NCBI GenBank assembly: GCA_004298505.1
Contig: SCRO01000046.1
Span: forward strand, 1-64,000
DNA length: 64,000 nucleotides
Source of the DNA: Rhodanobacter sp.
GTDB lineage: Bacteria; Pseudomonadota; Gammaproteobacteria; Xanthomonadales; Rhodanobacteraceae
Reading direction: 5' to 3'
The position numbers and the translations under genes are program-made. The notes under the pieces were generated by a model. It searched no databases. It worked only from the letters and a program-made list of their open reading frames with translations, and was not told where the DNA came from. How positions within the stretch are numbered: the first letter of the stretch is position 1; every line of letters starts with the position of its first letter. Below, one piece after another: positions 10,029 through 19,226 of this stretch.

Positions 10029-10904
10029 ATGACTGACCCCTCCTCCTACACCCCGCCGCCCGTCTGGACATGGAAGCCCGGCAACGGCGGCCGCTTCGCC
10101 AACATCAACCGGCCCGTCGCCGGGGCCACCCATGACAAGGATTTGCCGTTGGGTCGCCATCCGTTGCAGCTGTATTCGCTGGCCACACCCAACGGGGTCA
10201 AAGTGACGGTGATGCTGGAGGAGCTGCTGGCGCTGGGCCACGCCGGTGCCGAGTACGATGCGTGGCTGATCCGCATCGACGAGGGCGAGCAGTTCGGCAG
10301 TGGCTTCGTCGGCGTGAACCCGAATTCCAAGATCCCGGTGCTGCTGGATCGCAGCGGGGTGGTGCCGGTCCGGATGTTCGAGTCCGGCGCGATCCTCGTG
10401 TACCTGGCGGAGAAGTTTGGCGCCTTGCTGCCGACCGGCGGCGCGGCGCGCGCCGAGTGCCTGTCGTGGCTGTTCTGGCAGATGGGCAGCGGGCCCTTTC
10501 TCGGCGGCGGGTTCGGCCACTTCTACGCCTATGCGCCGAGCAAGATCGAATACGCCATCGACCGCTATGCGATGGAGGTCAAGCGCCAGCTCGACGTGCT
10601 CGACCGACGCCTCGCCGAGAGCGCTTACCTGGCTGGCGACGACTACACGATCGCCGACATCGCGGTATGGCCCTGGTACGGCACCCTGGTCAAGGGCGCG
10701 CTGTACGACGCGGGTGAGTTTTTGCAGGTGCAAAGCTATACCCACGTGATGCGCTGGACCGACCAGATCGCAAAGCGTGCCGCGGCGCGGCGCGGCCGCA
10801 TGGTCAACCGCACCTGGGGCGATCCATCGAGCCAGCTGCACGAGCGCCACGACGCCAGCGACTTCGACACCCGCACTCAGGACAAACTGGCCCCGCAAGG
10901 CTGA
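10029..10904 (+). CDS. yghU: Glutathione-dependent disulfide-bond oxidoreductase YghU
   Basis: A 291-residue Nu-class glutathione transferase. E. coli YghU, about 288 residues, reduces disulfides and organic peroxides using two bound glutathiones. The N-terminal extension (PPPVWTWKPGNGGRFANINR) before the thioredoxin fold is typical of YghU. The thioredoxin part carries SLATPNGVKVTVMLEEL, with the Thr-Pro-Asn glutathione contact. NPNSKIPVLLD and FESGAILVYLAEKFG form the gamma-Glu site, and the all-helical C-terminal domain includes DDYTIADIAVWPW. The start at 10029 was preferred to the upstream in-frame ATG (9996-10028), which adds residues foreign to the family. A second transferase gene follows 27 bases later. 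Confidence 0.9.
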   Translation: MTDPSSYTPPPVWTWKPGNGGRFANINRPVAGATHDKDLPLGRHPLQLYSLATPNGVKVTVMLEELLALGHAGAEYDAWLIRIDEGEQFGSGFVGVNPNSKIPVLLDRSGVVPVRMFESGAILVYLAEKFGALLPTGGAARAECLSWLFWQMGSGPFLGGGFGHFYAYAPSKIEYAIDRYAMEVKRQLDVLDRRLAESAYLAGDDYTIADIAVWPWYGTLVKGALYDAGEFLQVQSYTHVMRWTDQIAKRAAARRGRMVNRTWGDPSSQLHERHDASDFDTRTQDKLAPQG

Positions 10905-10931
10905 CCCCGCTCACGACCAAACAGGCAAGCC

Positions 10932-11564
10932 ATGATCACTCTCTACGACTGCGTCACCGCCCCCAGCCCGCGCCGAGCGCGGATCCTGCTCGCCGAAAAA
11001 GGCGTCGCCCACGATACCGTGCAGGTCGACCTGCGCAACGGTGAGCACCTGGGCGCGGCTTACCTGGCGGTGAATCCGCAATGCACGGTGCCCGCGTTGC
11101 GCACCGACGAAGGGCTGGTGTTGATCGACAACGCCGCGATCACCGCGTGGCTGGAGGCCTGCTTCCCGCAGCCACCGCTGCTGGGCAGCACGCCGCAGGA
11201 AAAGGCCGAGATCGCCAGCTGGAACTGGCGGATGGAGTTCGACGGCCTGCTCGCCGTCGCCGAGGCCTTGCGCAACAGCTCACCGGCGATGGCCAACCGC
11301 GCGCTGCCGGGACCGGTCGACTACGCGCAGATCCCCGAGCTGGCACAGCGCGGACTGGCCCGCACGCAGCAGTTCTTCAGCATGCTGGACGAACGTCTGG
11401 CCGGACGCGACTTCATCGCCACTCATCACTTCAGCATCGCGGACATCACCGCCATGGTGACAGTGGATTTCGCCCGCGTGCTCAAGCTCCAGCCCGGCGC
11501 GCAGCACCCGCATCTGCTGCGCTGGCGCGCGGCGATGGCGCGGCGGCCCTCAATGTTGCTCTAG
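10932..11564 (+). CDS. Glutathione S-transferase family protein
   Basis: A 210-residue two-domain glutathione transferase. The N-terminal thioredoxin fold has the potential glutathione-activating serine in TAPSPRRARILLAEKG (residues 9-24), the cis-Pro loop CTVPALRTDEG and the acidic site IDNAAITAWLE. The C-terminal helical domain ends with HHFSIADITAMVTVDFARV. It probably conjugates or deglutathionylates small electrophiles in the cytoplasm. The subclass is uncertain. It follows yghU closely and is probably cotranscribed; a strong terminator lies 110 bases downstream. Confidence 0.85.
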   Translation: MITLYDCVTAPSPRRARILLAEKGVAHDTVQVDLRNGEHLGAAYLAVNPQCTVPALRTDEGLVLIDNAAITAWLEACFPQPPLLGSTPQEKAEIASWNWRMEFDGLLAVAEALRNSSPAMANRALPGPVDYAQIPELAQRGLARTQQFFSMLDERLAGRDFIATHHFSIADITAMVTVDFARVLKLQPGAQHPHLLRWRAAMARRPSMLL

Positions 11565-11673
11565 CAGCGTGGACCGTAAAAACTTTGGAGAGCGAGATGA
11601 TGCTATCGCCATAGGGTGCGTCTCTCGGAGGGGAGGGTGCACAACCGTTCTACCCATCGCGGCGTAAACCAGT

Positions 11674-11708
11674 AAAAAGGCGGCAGTCGCAGGACTGCCG
11701 CCTTTTTT
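11674..11708. terminator. Bidirectional intrinsic terminator
   Basis: A near-perfect hairpin (AAAAAGGCGGCAGTC, short loop, then GACTGCCGCCTTTTTT) lies between the convergent glutathione transferase and M1 peptidase genes. The T run on one strand and the A run on the other let it stop transcription from both sides. Confidence 0.9.
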
Positions 11709-11722
11709 GGTGTGAAGGCTGC

Positions 11723-13696
11723 TCAGGGCATCGCGAACGTGTTGTTGGCGCGGTCACTGTCGGGCAACGCCAGCGCCGGATCGATCGTGGCGGATTTCAG
11801 CTTGCGCGTGCCGTCGACGTGGATCAGGTAGCTGTGGTGCTGCATCCAGGTCTCCCACGGCACGCGCACGTCCTGTTTGCTGCCATCGGCGTAGACGAGC
11901 TCCAGCGTGGCCGGCAGCACCAGCTGATCGAGGTTGGCCACGGTAACGTCGACGCCGTTGCGGTAGTCGCCGCCAGTGTAGGCAGCCTTTTGAACGGCCA
12001 GGTCGAGTTGCCAGTTGTGCTCGAACCAGCCACGCCAGAACCAACCCAGGTCTTCGCCGGTCTCGCTTTCCATGAAGCGGAAGAAATCCGAGGGGCTGGG
12101 GTGCTTGTAGGCCCAGGTGGCGATATAGCGGCGGAAGGCCGCGTCGAAACGCTCCGGGCCGATGATCTGCTCGCGCAGCAGAATCAGGCCGAAGGCGGAC
12201 TTGAAGTAGGTGATCGGGTGGCGGTACTTCTCCGGGATTGCATCGGCATACGTGAGCGGGGGCGGTGCGTCGGCATCCTTGAGAACGGCGGCGATCTGTT
12301 CGGCCGGGGTGCCCTTGCCCGGAGCGTATTCGCTGTCGCGTTTGGGGGCGAACTTGCCGCCGTCGAACGCTTTGGCCTCGTACACGTCGACAAAGGTGTT
12401 GAAGCCCTCGTCCATCCACGCATCACGTCGTTCGTTGCTGCCCACGATCATCGGGAACCAGGTGTGCCCGATCTCGTGGGCGATCAGCAGGTGCAAGCCG
12501 CGGCCCGCCAATTTCTTGTGGTCGAAGGTGATGCCCGGGTATTCCATGCCGCCGGCGGCACCGGCCTCGTTGATGGCGACCGGCCAGGGATACGGATAGT
12601 AGGTGCGTGAGAAGAACTCGACAGACTTCTTCAGGTCCTGCGTGGCCACGCCCCAGGCCCTGTCGCCGGCGCTTTCGACCGGATAGGCCGACATCGCCAG
12701 CGCGGTCTTGCCGTCGGGCAGGTTGATGCGGGCCGCGTCCCAGATGTAGGCCCTGGAGGCGCCGAAGGCCACGTCGCGGGTGTGTTTCATCGCGAAGTGC
12801 CAGGTCAGCATGCCACCACGTTTTGGGCGGCTGGCGGGGTCGTCGACTTCGGCGGCGGTGCGGATCATCACCGTCGCGTCGCTGTGCCGGGCCTTGTCCA
12901 GGCGCGTACGCTCAGTCTGGGTCAACACGTTCTGCGGGTTGAGCAGTTCGCCGGAGCCGACCACGATCATGTCGGATGGCACCGTGATGCGGTAGTCGAA
13001 ATCGCCGTATTCGAGGTAGAACTCGCTGTTGAGGTAGGGTTGCGTGTCCCAGCCGCGCAGATCGCCGTAGACGCACAGGCGCGGGTACCACTGCGCCATT
13101 TCGAAGATGTCGCCCTGCTGGTTCGCGTTGACGTCGGTGCGGCCGCCGAATTCACTGGGCACGGTGTAGTCCCAGCGGATGTGCAGCTTGAGCTGGCCGC
13201 CGTGCCCCTTGAGTGCCGTGGGCAAGGTGACTTGCATGCGGGTGTCGCTGATCACCCACTTCGTCTTCTGTCGGTGGCCGGAAGCATCCTCCACCTCGAT
13301 CGAGCGGATATGTTCGCCGCCGGTGAACTCGGTGGGGAACTTGGCGCCACCAAAGGCACCGCGTGCGTGCTTGCGGTAGCGGTTCTGTTCCACCTGCAGC
13401 CACAGCACGTCGAGCGTGTCCGGGCTGTGGTTGGTGTAGGTGATCACTTCGCTGCCGCTGAGCTGGCGGGTAGCCGGATCGAGCGTGGCCTTGATCTGGT
13501 AATCGGCCTGGTTCTGCCAGTACAGCGGGCCGGGTACGCCGCTGGCGGAGCGGTACGCGGTGGCCGGTTGTGGGTAGTGGTACGGCGCGAATGTTTGCAG
13601 CGGGTTGAAGGCGGTGGTTGCCGTGTCGGCCGCCGTCGCGGGCCTGCCCAGCAACGCGGCGAAGATGGCGACGAGGGAGCAGGTGAAATTGTGCAT
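11723..13696 (-). CDS. M1 family metallopeptidase (aminopeptidase), secreted
   Basis: A 657-residue zinc aminopeptidase-like protein. A signal peptide covers about residues 1-22 (LVAIFAALLGRPATA), so it acts in the periplasm or outside. The N-terminal beta domain includes VITYTNHSPDTLDVLWLQ. The catalytic domain has the zinc motif HEIGH at residues 407-411 and the third ligand in DAWMDEGFNTFVDVY; NEAGAAGGMEYPGI resembles the GxMEN-type loop of the family (GGMEYP here). The substrate is probably N-terminal residues of peptides. The gene lies just downstream of the epimerase gene on the same strand (24-base gap) and ends at the shared terminator. Confidence 0.87.
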   Translation of the reverse strand: MHNFTCSLVAIFAALLGRPATAADTATTAFNPLQTFAPYHYPQPATAYRSASGVPGPLYWQNQADYQIKATLDPATRQLSGSEVITYTNHSPDTLDVLWLQVEQNRYRKHARGAFGGAKFPTEFTGGEHIRSIEVEDASGHRQKTKWVISDTRMQVTLPTALKGHGGQLKLHIRWDYTVPSEFGGRTDVNANQQGDIFEMAQWYPRLCVYGDLRGWDTQPYLNSEFYLEYGDFDYRITVPSDMIVVGSGELLNPQNVLTQTERTRLDKARHSDATVMIRTAAEVDDPASRPKRGGMLTWHFAMKHTRDVAFGASRAYIWDAARINLPDGKTALAMSAYPVESAGDRAWGVATQDLKKSVEFFSRTYYPYPWPVAINEAGAAGGMEYPGITFDHKKLAGRGLHLLIAHEIGHTWFPMIVGSNERRDAWMDEGFNTFVDVYEAKAFDGGKFAPKRDSEYAPGKGTPAEQIAAVLKDADAPPPLTYADAIPEKYRHPITYFKSAFGLILLREQIIGPERFDAAFRRYIATWAYKHPSPSDFFRFMESETGEDLGWFWRGWFEHNWQLDLAVQKAAYTGGDYRNGVDVTVANLDQLVLPATLELVYADGSKQDVRVPWETWMQHHSYLIHVDGTRKLKSATIDPALALPDSDRANNTFAMP

Positions 13697-13720
13697 GAGC
13701 TGCCTTCGGGACGATGGGGA

Positions 13721-14932
13721 TTACGGCTGGCCGCTGCCACGGATCAGCGCCAGCAGTTCGTGGCAGGCGCCCATGGTGTGATAGTCGGTCTTGCCAGCCG
13801 GACTCTTCTCGTTGTCGATCTTGTGGTTGTCGCGAGTGAGGATGCGATACCAGGCGCCATGCTGGTGATCGACGAAATGGTCCCACGCATAGGCCCATAG
13901 CCGCCTGTACCAGTTGTCATAGGCGGGCTCGCCGGTGCGCTCGTGCAGCAGGGCAGCGGCGACCAGTGACTCGGCTTGCACCCAGAAGTATTTATCGTCG
14001 TCGCAGACCTGGCCATCGGGCGCGAAGCCGTAGCAGATGCCGCCACAGGCCGAATCCCACGCACGGGCGAGCGCGGCGTCGAACAACCGCCGTGCGGTGG
14101 GCAACAGCCACTCGCAAGCCACGCTGCGTTTGCGCAACAGCGGCTGCATGATCAGCAGCAGCTTGGCCCATTCGGTCTGGTGGCCGGACTGGAAGCCCCA
14201 AGGGCGGAACAGGTGTTTGGGGTCGTCGCGGTGGTAGTCCCAGTTGATCTCCCAGTGGCTGTCGTAGTGCTCCCAAACCAGCCCGCCGGCCTTCACCGCC
14301 TGGCGCTGCGTCATGTTGCTGGCCAGCAACAGGGCACGATCCAGGTAGCGGACGTCATCGCTGGCCTGATAGGCCGCGAGCATGGCCTCGCACATGTGCA
14401 TGTTCGCGTTCTGGCCGCGATAGTCGCTGAATCGCCAGTCCGGGTCTGCCTCGTCGCGGTACAGGCCGGCGCCGGCATCCCAATAGTGCTGTTCCAGCAG
14501 TTGCCAGGTTTCCTCCATCCACGTGGCGGCTTCGACCATCCCGGCCTTGCGCGCGCTGGCGTAGGCGAGCAGCACGAAAGCCACGCCGTAGCCGTGATTG
14601 GTCCGGTCTTCGGGCTGCCCGTCGCGGATCGTCCACGCGTAGCCACCGCTGCGAGGGTCGCGATGCATGTCGCGCAGGTAGCGCAGGCCGTGGCGTGCCG
14701 CATCAAGGTAATCCGGTCGCTCGAACTCGATCGCGGCCAGCGCGTAGTTGACGACGAAGCGGGTGCTGCTGACCAGGTGGCGATGGCGGCGGTCGTAAAT
14801 CGTGCCGTCGTCCTTGAAGTAGTGGAAGAAGCCCCCGGCGGGATCGATCGCGCGCGGATGGTAAAACGCCATCGTTTGCGCGATATGCTCGCGCAGGAAT
14901 TCGGGCGAGCGGAAATCGGGTATGGGGTTCAT
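13721..14932 (-). CDS. AGE family epimerase/isomerase (probable D-mannose isomerase)
   Basis: A 403-residue (alpha/alpha)6-barrel protein of the N-acylglucosamine 2-epimerase family. Recognisable segments are GGFFHYFKDDGTIYDRRHRH, HGYGVAFVLLAYASARK, GQNANMHMCEAMLAAY, WGFQSGHQTEWAKLLLIM and DDDKYFWVQAESLVAAAL, which carry the conserved histidines used for proton transfer. Members next to a hexose transporter and fructokinase usually convert mannose to fructose, which fits here. The start at 14932 overlaps the kinase stop (ATGA), showing translational coupling. The longer frame to 15004 reads through the kinase relic. The substrate is inferred from context. Confidence 0.82.
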   Translation of the reverse strand: MNPIPDFRSPEFLREHIAQTMAFYHPRAIDPAGGFFHYFKDDGTIYDRRHRHLVSSTRFVVNYALAAIEFERPDYLDAARHGLRYLRDMHRDPRSGGYAWTIRDGQPEDRTNHGYGVAFVLLAYASARKAGMVEAATWMEETWQLLEQHYWDAGAGLYRDEADPDWRFSDYRGQNANMHMCEAMLAAYQASDDVRYLDRALLLASNMTQRQAVKAGGLVWEHYDSHWEINWDYHRDDPKHLFRPWGFQSGHQTEWAKLLLIMQPLLRKRSVACEWLLPTARRLFDAALARAWDSACGGICYGFAPDGQVCDDDKYFWVQAESLVAAALLHERTGEPAYDNWYRRLWAYAWDHFVDHQHGAWYRILTRDNHKIDNEKSPAGKTDYHTMGACHELLALIRGSGQP

Positions 14933-15300
14933 GTCTGGTTCGCCATGAAGGCCCGCACTTCGTCGCCATCGGTCACCACGAGCAAGCGGGCACGACCCAG
15001 CCATAGCCGATCGAGTACGGCCTGCTCGCCGTCCACCGCCAGCCAGGCAAATTCTTCAACGGAGAGCTTCACCACGTTGGCCTGTTGCAGGCTGGCCAGC
15101 AGGAAGTCGCCGAACGGATCATCGGCCAGCATGCCCGCGAAACGCGCGGTACCCCCGAGTCGCGCCACGGCGACCGCGACATTGGCGGTTTCGCCGCCAG
15201 CAAACGGCGTGAAGCCGGCGGCGAAACCGTGCGAGTCGATGCCGCTGGCGTGCAGGTCGGTCAGCGCCTCGCCGAAACAGAGGATGGGTCGTGGGCTCAT
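14929..15300 (-). pseudogene. Fructokinase (PfkB family), internally deleted and C-terminally truncated
   Basis: The 123 codons begin as a normal PfkB sugar kinase (ILCFGEALTDLH, PFAGGETANVAVAVARLGG, FAGMLADDPFGDFLL). After LASLQQA they jump in frame to a later segment (NVVKLSVEEFAWLAVDGEQ, ARLLVVTDGDEV) and stop at MANQT. About 100 central residues and the C-terminal part with the anion-hole and catalytic GAGD motif are missing, so no kinase activity is expected. Its stop still overlaps the epimerase start by four bases. The family normally makes fructose 6-phosphate; another kinase would be needed here. Confidence 0.83.
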
Positions 15301-15321
15301 GGCTATTTTGGCGGAATGGTT

Positions 15322-16638
15322 TTAGTCGAGGCTGCCGCGGATCTTCGAGCCGCTGACGCCGTAGAACACGATGTACAGATAGCACAGCAGTGGCAGGAAG
15401 AACGCGTGGTGCAGGCCGATGTGATCGGCGATCACACCCTGCAACTGCGGGATCAGCGCGCCGCCGACGATGGCCATGATCAGCAGGCTGGAGGCCTTGC
15501 TGGTCATCGGCCCCAACCGCTCGATGCCGAGCGCGAAGATGGTCGGGAACATGATCGAGTTGAACAGGCCGATCGCGATGATGCTGTACATCGCGACGTT
15601 GCCGGAACTCAGCATGGTGGTGGCCACCAGCAGCGCGTTGATGGCGGCGAACAGCGCCAGAAGTTTGCGTGGCGAGAACCAGGCCATGATCCACGAGCCA
15701 GCGAAGCGACCAAGCATCGCACCACCCCAGTACCATGAGACATAGTGGGTAGCCTGTTGTTCGCTGATGTGACCGATGTCCGGCATCGACAGGTAGTTCA
15801 CCATGAAGCTACCGATCGATACCTCGGCGCCGACGTAGAAGAAGATGCCCAGCACGCCGAACAACACATGTGGATGGCGCAGCACCTCGATGAAGCCGTG
15901 GCGGTCATGGTCGCCCTTGTCGGTAGCCTCGTTCAGTGCCGGCAGGCGAAACAGCCAGACGAAGACCGCGAGCAGAAACAGCACCAGCGCCAAGCCGATA
16001 TAAGGCGCCTGTACGGCCTGCGCCTGCTGGGTCTGGTAAGCCAGGTGCTCGGCGGGAGCGAGTGCGGCCAGTTCGGTCGGTTTTTTTACCGCATTGGCGA
16101 GGATGACTATCCCACCCAGATAGGGTGCCAGGGCGGTTCCCGCCGAGTTCAACGCCTGGGCCAAGGTCAATCGGCTGGAGCTGGTGGCCTCGGGGCCCAG
16201 CATCGCCACATACGGATTGGCCGCGACTTGCAGCACCGTGATGCCGGTGGCCAGCACGAACAGGGCACCGAGAAAGGCGGGGTACAAATGCAGGCCGGCG
16301 GCAGGCCAGAACCCGAGTGCACCGACACCGGCGATGGTGAGTCCGGCCACGATGCCCTTCTTGTAACCCAGCGCCGCGACCAGTCGGCCAGAGGGCATCG
16401 CCATCAGGAAATAGGCGCCGAAAAAGGTGAACTGCACCAGCATTACTTCCGTGTAGTTGAGCTGGAAGCTCGCTTTCAGGTGCGGGATCAGGATGTCATT
16501 GAGACTGGTCAGGAAGCCCCACATGAAGAAGATCGTGGTGAGCACGCCCAGCGCCAGTGGGTTGCTGGAGTAGGGCTCGCGGCCGGAGCTGGCAGCCGGC
16601 CTGGGGTGGGAAACGGGAGGCGTAGCAGCAGGGGCCAT
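15322..16638 (-). CDS. Sugar MFS transporter (glucose/galactose/fucose permease family, GluP-like)
   Basis: A 438-residue inner-membrane proton symporter of the FGHS family with about 12 helices. Diagnostic segments are FFMWGFLTSLNDILIPHLKA near the N-terminus, GYKKGIVAGL between helices 2 and 3, VLQVAANPYVAMLGP and RLTLAQALNSAGTALAP. The start at 16638 gives a family-like short hydrophilic N-terminus. The frame is open far upstream only because it is antisense to a GC-rich kinase gene. With the epimerase and kinase relic it forms a hexose (mannose or fructose) uptake cluster on the minus strand, divergent from the sensor kinase gene. Confidence 0.9.
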   Translation of the reverse strand: MAPAATPPVSHPRPAASSGREPYSSNPLALGVLTTIFFMWGFLTSLNDILIPHLKASFQLNYTEVMLVQFTFFGAYFLMAMPSGRLVAALGYKKGIVAGLTIAGVGALGFWPAAGLHLYPAFLGALFVLATGITVLQVAANPYVAMLGPEATSSSRLTLAQALNSAGTALAPYLGGIVILANAVKKPTELAALAPAEHLAYQTQQAQAVQAPYIGLALVLFLLAVFVWLFRLPALNEATDKGDHDRHGFIEVLRHPHVLFGVLGIFFYVGAEVSIGSFMVNYLSMPDIGHISEQQATHYVSWYWGGAMLGRFAGSWIMAWFSPRKLLALFAAINALLVATTMLSSGNVAMYSIIAIGLFNSIMFPTIFALGIERLGPMTSKASSLLIMAIVGGALIPQLQGVIADHIGLHHAFFLPLLCYLYIVFYGVSGSKIRGSLD

Positions 16639-16896
16639 GGCGGTTTTCCGGTGCGCAGGGTGGCCGTCGGGGACGGGATTCTCAGCAGGTGTGCAGACAA
16701 GCAGTCGCGCCAATGTAACCGTTTTCATCGGATGCCGATCACGCGCTGTGGCATGCCCGCTCACGGCGCTGGGTCCGGATCTCGGCGCTGGTCGAGGGAG
16801 TAGCCTTGGCACGCCACGGGTCGGCGCCACGGCTCGGCGCACAGACGTGCCAGAATACAGGAGTTTCCGCGGCGGCAGGGCCGAAGGTGGGGTCGA

Positions 16897-18696
16897 ATGA
16901 ATCTCAGCGGTATCATGCGTTGGCGGGTCGCCGGCCTGTTGCTGGCCATGCTGATCATCGTCGGCATGCCCTATGTCGTCACGCGCGAAAATACGCAGGC
17001 CACGCAATCGGCGAACGCGTGGGTCACGCACTCGACCGCCGTGCGCTCGCTGATCTATCGAATTGCTTACATCGCCCGCGACAGCGAGGCAGCGGCCTAT
17101 CGCCTGCTGGCCGGCGACGTGAATGCCACCACCCAGGCGCGGGCCATCCGGGCTGCCGACGAGGTGCCGGATCTGCTGCGCCAGCTGCGCGCGATGACTC
17201 GCGACAATCCGCGGCAGCAGACTAAGATCGGTGCATTGGAGAATAGCGTCAGTGGCCGCCTCACCCTGATGGCGCAGGCCCGCCGACAACTTCAGCAAGG
17301 CAATGCCGCCGGCGCGCGGGAATCGCTGCGCGAAGCCGGTGACCTGTTCCCGGTCAACGTGGCCATCGATGCCATCGTGCACAATGAGAGCGAGCTGCTG
17401 GCGATTCGCGAAAAAGCTGCCGCAGCGCGGGCCTTCAATGGGCGCTTGGTGCTGGCCATCACCGCACTGGCACAATTGCTGCTGCTGATGATCATCGTGG
17501 TTGCCTCCGAGCGGCAGATCGGGCGGCGGCGCAAGGCGGAGGATCGCGAGGGGCGTGCCGTGCAGCGTTCCCGCCTGATCTTTCAGGCGGTACGCGAGCC
17601 GATCGCACTGTTCGATGCCAATTTGCACAGTCTGCTCGTGAACAACGCCTTCAGCGAGCTGTATGGCGAGGAACTGCAGCAGAGGTCGCAACCTCTGGCG
17701 GCGATTGGCGGCGGTGTGTGGAACGACACCGCGCTGTTGCAGCGACTCAAGGACGTCTTGCTGCGCGATCGCGAGCTGTGGGACTACGACGCCGTGCAGC
17801 AAACCGCCGACGGGCAGGAGCGGCACGTCGTGGTCAATGCGCGTCGTCTGCAGCGGGAGAGCGAGAGCGATGAGCCCGCCCTGCTGTTGACGGCGAGCGA
17901 TGTGACCGTGCGCGCGTTGACCGAGCAGAAGGTGACCGAGCTCAACCGCCAGTTGGAAGGCAAGGTCGCGCAGATCTCGGACATCAACCGCGAGCTCGAG
18001 GCATTCAGTTATTCGGTGTCGCACGACCTGCGTGCGCCGCTGCGTCACATCGCCGGCTTCGTGCGCAAGCTGGAGCAACATCTGGGTGAGCAGGTCGACG
18101 ACAAAGCTGCTCACTACATCGCGGTGATCGACAGTTCGGCCCAGCGCATGGCCCAACTGATCGATGACCTGCTGGTGTTTTCGCGGCTGGGGCGTGGCCC
18201 GCTGCGCCTGCAGGCGGTGGACATGCAGTCGTTGGCCGAGGAGGCCAGGGCGCTGGCCGAGTCGGGACAGGTGGGCCGGCGCATTGTATGGACGATCGAG
18301 GCACTGCCGATGGTCATCGGCGATGCCAACATGTTGCGCACGGTATGGCAGAATCTGCTCGGCAATGCGGTCAAGTACACCGGCAAGTGCGAGGTGGCGC
18401 GGATCGAGGTGAGCGCACAACAGGGACGCCAGGGCGATTATGAGTTCACCGTAGCCGACAACGGCGCCGGCTTCGACATGCAGTACGCAGACAAGTTGTT
18501 CGGCGTGTTTCAGCGCCTGCATCGCGCCTCGGAATTTCCCGGCAACGGCATCGGCCTGGCCAACGTGCGCCGTATCGTGACGCGCCATGGCGGTCGGGTC
18601 TGGGCCGAGGCCGAGCCGGGTCAGGGGGCAAGGTTTCATTTCTCGCTGCCGGCGATTGACGTGGCCGGTGCACGTAACGGAGAGTCGGCGATATGA
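16897..18696 (+). CDS. Membrane sensor histidine kinase with PAS domain
   Basis: A 599-residue kinase. One membrane helix at about residues 10-28 and a second at about 188-206 enclose a roughly 160-residue helical periplasmic sensor, probably CHASE3-like. A PAS-type domain follows (IFQAVREPIALFDANLHSL), then a HisKA domain with the phospho-acceptor His376 in FSYSVSHDLRAPLRH. The ATP-binding domain has NLLGNAVKYTG, VADNGAGFDMQYADKLFGVF and GNGIGLANVRRIV. The phytochrome-like HisKA/ATPase pairing with a short downstream receiver matches the Rcp1 type. Its stop overlaps the receiver start (ATGA), so the pair is coupled. The signal is unknown. Confidence 0.88.
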   Translation: MNLSGIMRWRVAGLLLAMLIIVGMPYVVTRENTQATQSANAWVTHSTAVRSLIYRIAYIARDSEAAAYRLLAGDVNATTQARAIRAADEVPDLLRQLRAMTRDNPRQQTKIGALENSVSGRLTLMAQARRQLQQGNAAGARESLREAGDLFPVNVAIDAIVHNESELLAIREKAAAARAFNGRLVLAITALAQLLLLMIIVVASERQIGRRRKAEDREGRAVQRSRLIFQAVREPIALFDANLHSLLVNNAFSELYGEELQQRSQPLAAIGGGVWNDTALLQRLKDVLLRDRELWDYDAVQQTADGQERHVVVNARRLQRESESDEPALLLTASDVTVRALTEQKVTELNRQLEGKVAQISDINRELEAFSYSVSHDLRAPLRHIAGFVRKLEQHLGEQVDDKAAHYIAVIDSSAQRMAQLIDDLLVFSRLGRGPLRLQAVDMQSLAEEARALAESGQVGRRIVWTIEALPMVIGDANMLRTVWQNLLGNAVKYTGKCEVARIEVSAQQGRQGDYEFTVADNGAGFDMQYADKLFGVFQRLHRASEFPGNGIGLANVRRIVTRHGGRVWAEAEPGQGARFHFSLPAIDVAGARNGESAI

Positions 18697-19139
18697 TCAA
18701 GAGAGAGTTGCGCACCGTGCTGCTGGCGGAAGACAGCCTGGCCGATGCGGAAATGACGATGGATGCACTCGCCGAGGCGCACTTGGCCAATCCGGTGGTA
18801 CACGTGGAAGACGGTGTGGAGTGCCTCGATTATCTGCATCGGTGTGGTGCCTGGGCCACGCGTGAACCTGGCGATCCGGCGGTGGTATTGCTGGATATCA
18901 AGATGCCGCGCATGAATGGCCTCGAGGTGCTGACGCAGATGCGTGCCGACGAGCAGACGCGGCGGATTCCGGTGGTGATCCTGTCTTCTTCACGCGAGGA
19001 GACCGACCTGGCGCGCAGCTGGGACCTCGGCGCCAATGCCTATGTGATCAAGCCGGTCGACGTGGATCAGTTTTTTGACGCGGTGCGTACGCTGGGGCGG
19101 TTCTGGGCGGTGCTGAACGAGGCGCCCGAAGCGGATTGA
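18693..19139 (+). CDS. Single-domain response regulator (Rcp1/CheY-like)
   Basis: A 148-residue receiver with no output domain. The acidic pair is in LLAEDSLADAEM, the phospho-acceptor Asp68 in AVVLLDIKMPRMNGLEVL, Ser/Thr in VVILSSSREETD and Lys in AYVIKPVDVDQF. The long loop before the beta3 strand (HRCGAWATREPGDPAVV) is typical of Rcp1-type regulators. It overlaps the kinase gene by four bases and precedes the hybrid kinase, suggesting a small phosphotransfer chain. Without a DNA-binding part it must act on another protein. Confidence 0.9.
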   Translation: MIKRELRTVLLAEDSLADAEMTMDALAEAHLANPVVHVEDGVECLDYLHRCGAWATREPGDPAVVLLDIKMPRMNGLEVLTQMRADEQTRRIPVVILSSSREETDLARSWDLGANAYVIKPVDVDQFFDAVRTLGRFWAVLNEAPEAD

Positions 19140-19226
19140 TGCACAATGGCGGTAATCAGGGGCGCGGCGGTCGGACAGCATGCGTGCAGAAGCATCCGGC
19201 GTCGCCATGAAGTAATGAGGAGCGTC

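Noticed and set aside
15322..18639. A 1105-codon open frame on the minus strand running antisense through the whole sensor kinase gene
   Set aside because: Only its last 438 codons resemble a protein family (the sugar transporter). The upstream part is a low-complexity shadow of GC-rich coding sequence on the plus strand.
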